Part shown: positions 61,260 to 64,000 of the stretch, piece by piece
Layout: every line of letters begins with the position of its first letter
How positions within the stretch are numbered: position 1 is the stretch's first letter
NCBI RefSeq assembly: GCF_009882985.1
Contig: NZ_WTUZ01000020.1
Coordinates: 317,064 to 381,063, forward strand
Source: Paenibacillus silvestris
Lineage (GTDB): Bacteria; Bacillota; Bacilli; Paenibacillales; NBRC-103111
Direction of reading: 5' to 3'
Length of the DNA: 64,000 nt
Position numbers and translations under genes: made by a program
Notes under the pieces: model-generated
Database searches by the model: none
The model's input: only the letters and a program-made list of their open reading frames with translations
What the model was told of the DNA's origin: nothing

Positions 61260-62015
61260 CTAAACCAATTTTTTCTCCAGCTCCAACAAATGAGCTAAAC
61301 TGATGGCCAAACTATCCATTGGGCTGCCTGGGCAGTAGTCCTGCTCAACAGCGAACCATTCAACCCCGCTTTGTAATCCCCATGCCAAAATAGGCGCAAA
61401 ATCGATCAGTCCAGTACCAATCTCGGCAAAATATTGCCTTCCGTCTGCCGTCATATCCTTCAAATGAAGAATCGGCATACGATGTGCATACTGGCTGATG
61501 AAGGACAACGGATCTTGGCCCGCCTTTTGGACCCAATACGTATCGATTTCCGGATAAACAGCTGGGTCTTCAAGCAAATATTCGAGCGCAAACTTTCCTT
61601 CCATCGTTGTATGAAATTCGAAATCATGATTGTGGTAACCAACACGATAACCTGAGCTGCTGACCTTAGAGGCAACTTGATGCAAATCGCTGCGCACGCT
61701 GAGGTAGCCTTCCGGATTCTGCAGCCCATCCGGCAAGGAGTGACAGATCAAATCTTTGGTATCGAACAGCTTTGCTTCCTCCAATACAGCCTCAAGATCG
61801 TTTTTCATCCGATCTAAGCCAACATGCATGCCTGCGGTACGCAGTCCTGTTTCCTTCATAACAGCAGCAATGTCTGCAGCAGGATACCCATGCAATCCAT
61901 CGATTTGGACGGCTGCCCATCCCATCTTCTTCAACTCTCTTAACACGTTCGGAAAATCCTGTTTAAGCTCATTTCTTAGTGTATACAACTGGGCTGCCAG
62001 CTTGTGTCTAATCAT
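61260..62015 (-). CDS. Sugar phosphate isomerase/epimerase (xylose-isomerase-like TIM barrel)
   Basis: A 251-residue AP_endonuc_2-fold enzyme. The start at 62013-62015 lies 9 bp from GGGAGG and overlaps the aldo/keto reductase stop by 4 bp. Family features are KLAAQLYTLRNEL at the N-terminus, AGMHVGLDRM, GYHNHDFEF with its metal His pair, EIDTYWVQKAG, and HLKDM. Members isomerise or epimerise keto-sugars, or act on inositol derivatives. The precise substrate is unknown. It is third in the kinase-reductase-isomerase operon. Confidence 0.88.
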   Translation of the reverse strand: MIRHKLAAQLYTLRNELKQDFPNVLRELKKMGWAAVQIDGLHGYPAADIAAVMKETGLRTAGMHVGLDRMKNDLEAVLEEAKLFDTKDLICHSLPDGLQNPEGYLSVRSDLHQVASKVSSSGYRVGYHNHDFEFHTTMEGKFALEYLLEDPAVYPEIDTYWVQKAGQDPLSFISQYAHRMPILHLKDMTADGRQYFAEIGTGLIDFAPILAWGLQSGVEWFAVEQDYCPGSPMDSLAISLAHLLELEKKLV

Positions 62016-62953
62016 TTCGCAGCTCCCTCCCGTTCTAGATTTAACCACGCAAGCTCATCTAGCGTAAATTGAATATGCATAGCTTCAATAGATGATTGAA
62101 GCTCATCAGGATTTCTGGGGCCAATGATAGCACAAGTCGGAAACGACTGATTCAACACATAAGCTAACGCAATTTGAATCGGGCTGACATTCTTATCCGC
62201 GGCAAGCTTGGCCGCACGGCGATAACGCTCCCAATTGTCAGCACTATAGTAAACCCTAACCATTTCAAGATTTTCTTGATTGTCCGGCGTAAAATGACCC
62301 GAGAAAAAACCTCCTGCCTGCGAGGACCATGCAAGGAGTGGCAGTTGATTCCGCCCATGCCAAGCGCAGGTGTCTGAGTCTGCCGACACACAGCCCTCCC
62401 ATCTGGGCTCATTTGGCTTAGCAAGACTTAGATTAGGGCTGCTGAATGTAAACCCGATCAACCCATGGGAAGCAGCATATTCATTCGCTTCTTGAATGCG
62501 CTGAAAAGACCAGTTTGAAGCTCCGATGGCCCGGATGCGCGATGCCTGAATATGTTCATTTAATTCTTCCATGATCGGACCTACCGCTGCATCAGGATCA
62601 TCACGATGGAGAGCGTACAAGTCCACATAATCCGTACCTAATCTGTCCAAACTCTCCAACAGATCCTTTCGGATTGCCTGTGGATTTACCCGCGGACCAG
62701 GGCTGCCATCGTCATGATGAGCCCCCTTCGTAAGAATGACGACCTGCTCACGGAGCTTCTTTTCCGCAAGCCACTGGCCAAGAATAACCTCTTTATTCCG
62801 ATATTGATGAGCGGTGTCGAAGGTGTTTCCACCTGCGCGAATATAAGCATCCAGCATCATCCGTTCCGGCTCCTCCAATTTCCTCAAATCCCCAGTACCC
62901 ATGATCAAGCGCGAGATAGCTTTGTCCACACCCTGTATATGCATAGCCTTCAT
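62012..62953 (-). CDS. Aldo/keto reductase
   Basis: A 313-residue NADPH-dependent reductase of the (beta/alpha)8 AKR fold. The catalytic tetrad is visible: Asp in NTFDTAHQY, Tyr in HQYRNKE, Lys in VILTKGAHH and His in LYALHRDDP. The cofactor-binding C-terminal segment contains PIQIALAYVLNQSFPTCAIIGPRNPDEL. GAGGAGG is 7 bp before the ATG. It starts 12 bp after the kinase stop and overlaps the isomerase gene. In such operons it probably oxidises or reduces a sugar or polyol. Confidence 0.92.
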   Translation of the reverse strand: MKAMHIQGVDKAISRLIMGTGDLRKLEEPERMMLDAYIRAGGNTFDTAHQYRNKEVILGQWLAEKKLREQVVILTKGAHHDDGSPGPRVNPQAIRKDLLESLDRLGTDYVDLYALHRDDPDAAVGPIMEELNEHIQASRIRAIGASNWSFQRIQEANEYAASHGLIGFTFSSPNLSLAKPNEPRWEGCVSADSDTCAWHGRNQLPLLAWSSQAGGFFSGHFTPDNQENLEMVRVYYSADNWERYRRAAKLAADKNVSPIQIALAYVLNQSFPTCAIIGPRNPDELQSSIEAMHIQFTLDELAWLNLEREGAAK

Positions 62954-62965
62954 CCAGATTCCTCC

Positions 62966-63892
62966 TCACCGATTTTGCTTGATAAAAGTCTCTAACCCTA
63001 CTCTGTCTGGTGTACCTGTGCTGCCACCGTAAGCTCCAACTGACAAAGCTCCGCATACATTGCCATACAGCAGGCATGTCTCCACATCAAGCCCCGTCAG
63101 AAAGCCATACATATAACCAGCGTTAAACGAATCCCCCGCTCCTGTCGTATCTATGACTGCCACCGAGAATCCGGGGCTGCTCGTCTGCAAGCCGTCTTTC
63201 ATAGCTGCGGCTCCCTTAGGCCCAAGCTTAACGACGATGTGACGACAGAAGCGCGACATATAACTTAAGCTTTCATCAATCTGCTCCAAACCCGTATAAT
63301 GCAGAGCCTCCGTTTCGTTCATCAGAAATACATCCACATATGGCATCAACTCAAAAATGCCCGAATACCATTCTCCGGTATCATCCCACCCTACATCGCA
63401 AGAAAGGGTAACTCCCGCTTCTTTCAATCTCTTGGCCATTTCCACGAATTCGATATGATTGCGCCGTCCCCTGTAGCCGGTGACATGGACATGTTTGCCT
63501 AACGCGATTTGAGCTAAATCCAACTCCTCAACATGCATCTCAGCATTGGAACCTACGTAGGTAATAAACGAACGATCCTGTTCAGGATTAATGGCAATTG
63601 TGATACCAGTACGACTTGTTTCACTTGTTCGAATCATTCTGGTATCGATACCATATCCAGCAAAACGATCCCGGATATAATGACCGTAGCCATCATCTCC
63701 AAGAACACCGTCGAATGCGACATCCAGACCTAGCTTGGCTAATGCAATCGTAAATAAAGCTGCGCCTCCACCAACATGCATCATCATATTATCTACGAAA
63801 ATCTCTTGACCGGGTTGAGGGATTTGATTACAGCCCACGACCACGAGATCAACATTGGCATCGCCGATGACTACCGCATCAAACTTTTCCAC
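62966..63892 (-). CDS. PfkB-family carbohydrate kinase
   Basis: A 308-residue ribokinase-fold sugar kinase. The N-terminal motif is HVGGGAALFTIALAKLG, and the C-terminal PfkB signature DTTGAGDSFNAGYMYG contains the catalytic Asp. The start is a GTG after GGGAG. It lies 31 bp downstream of a LacI-type regulator's stop codon, suggesting a substrate-induced operon with the aldo/keto reductase and isomerase. Sugar specificity cannot be read from sequence. Confidence 0.93.
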   Translation of the reverse strand: MEKFDAVVIGDANVDLVVVGCNQIPQPGQEIFVDNMMMHVGGGAALFTIALAKLGLDVAFDGVLGDDGYGHYIRDRFAGYGIDTRMIRTSETSRTGITIAINPEQDRSFITYVGSNAEMHVEELDLAQIALGKHVHVTGYRGRRNHIEFVEMAKRLKEAGVTLSCDVGWDDTGEWYSGIFELMPYVDVFLMNETEALHYTGLEQIDESLSYMSRFCRHIVVKLGPKGAAAMKDGLQTSSPGFSVAVIDTTGAGDSFNAGYMYGFLTGLDVETCLLYGNVCGALSVGAYGGSTGTPDRVGLETFIKQNR

Positions 63893-63923
63893 TCCGCTCT
63901 CCCTCTTCCGCTCTGTTCTCTGC

Positions 63924-64000
63924 CTATCTCTCTTGCTGATATGCCTTACAGCTGTCGCGTACGACGAGCTTATGTCCCAATATCAAATCTTCACGCGGAC
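63924..64000 (-). CDS. LacI/GalR-type regulator, C-terminal fragment (runs off right edge)
   Basis: Only 25 codons are visible, ending EDLILGHKLVVRDSC...QQER. The G-x-x-LVVRDSC form is the usual end of LacI-family repressors. It is upstream of and in the same direction as the kinase operon, so it is probably the local repressor. The DNA-binding domain is outside the window. Confidence 0.6.
   Translation of the reverse strand, partial: PREDLILGHKLVVRDSCKAYQQER

Overview
The window looks like part of the chromosome of a spore-forming Firmicute of the Paenibacillaceae (Paenibacillus-like). This is inferred from several features: a complete GerA-type germination receptor operon, an H-type small acid-soluble spore protein, split NHEJ genes (Ku, LigD ligase, LigD polymerase), SLH-domain surface proteins, class I T-box leaders, GlnR/TnrA-type boxes, strong AGGAGG ribosome sites and frequent TTG/GTG starts. 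I see no rRNA, tRNA, CRISPR array, prophage, transposase or plasmid gene.

Layout. 1-1.8 kb: leuA (5' part, leaving the left edge) behind two tandem leucine T-boxes. 1.8-5.2 kb: the t6A genes tsaE-tsaB-rimI-tsaD, then a small unknown gene overlapping sspH. 5.3-7.3 kb: convergent ku and ligD-ligase. 7.7-9.7 kb: a YhgE/ABC-2-like membrane protein divergent from a TetR regulator, with operator-like dyads between them. 9.7-17.1 kb: modA-modB without modC, a HTH plus periplasmic-binding-domain regulator, a 1357-residue assimilatory nitrate reductase fused to a CysJ-like flavoprotein with two GlnR/TnrA boxes upstream, and a MarR regulator. 17.2-19.6 kb: ArsB-type transporter, DUF2238 and YnfA membrane proteins. 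20-23.1 kb: ECF sigma factor, anti-sigma factor and a surface protein with three COG4315-type repeats. 23.2-26.4 kb: nitroreductase, LigD polymerase, cardiolipin synthase. 26.6-31.1 kb: germination operon in order A-C-D-B, with an extended B subunit. 31.2-34.8 kb: a ParM-like actin divergent from a membrane M23 peptidase, a bactofilin and a HAD hydrolase. 35-39 kb: ABC exporter divergent from a histidine kinase/response regulator pair. 39.4-46.1 kb: coiled-coil protein, MFS pump, large SLH protein and an O-antigen-ligase-like protein. 46.2-52.3 kb: gltB-gltD. 52.7-61 kb: HD hydrolase, thymidine kinase, a UgtP-like glycosyltransferase, and envelope proteins including a second M23-bactofilin cassette. 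61.3-64 kb: a sugar operon (LacI C-terminus, PfkB kinase, aldo/keto reductase, sugar-phosphate isomerase).

The most unusual structure is not a gene. Four intergenic copies (near 1.0, 19.8, 39.2 and 61.1 kb) share a strict architecture: four units of about 22 bp in the order forward-forward-reverse-reverse. Like units are 50-51 bp apart, and the outer units are 167-171 bp apart in all four copies. A two-unit relative sits between tetR and modB. One copy lies inside the leuA leader, between the second T-box terminator and the leuA ribosome site. The other main candidates for follow-up are the actin-like/M23/bactofilin neighbourhood with its M23-bactofilin duplicate 27 kb away, and the germination receptor whose B subunit carries two extra membrane helices.
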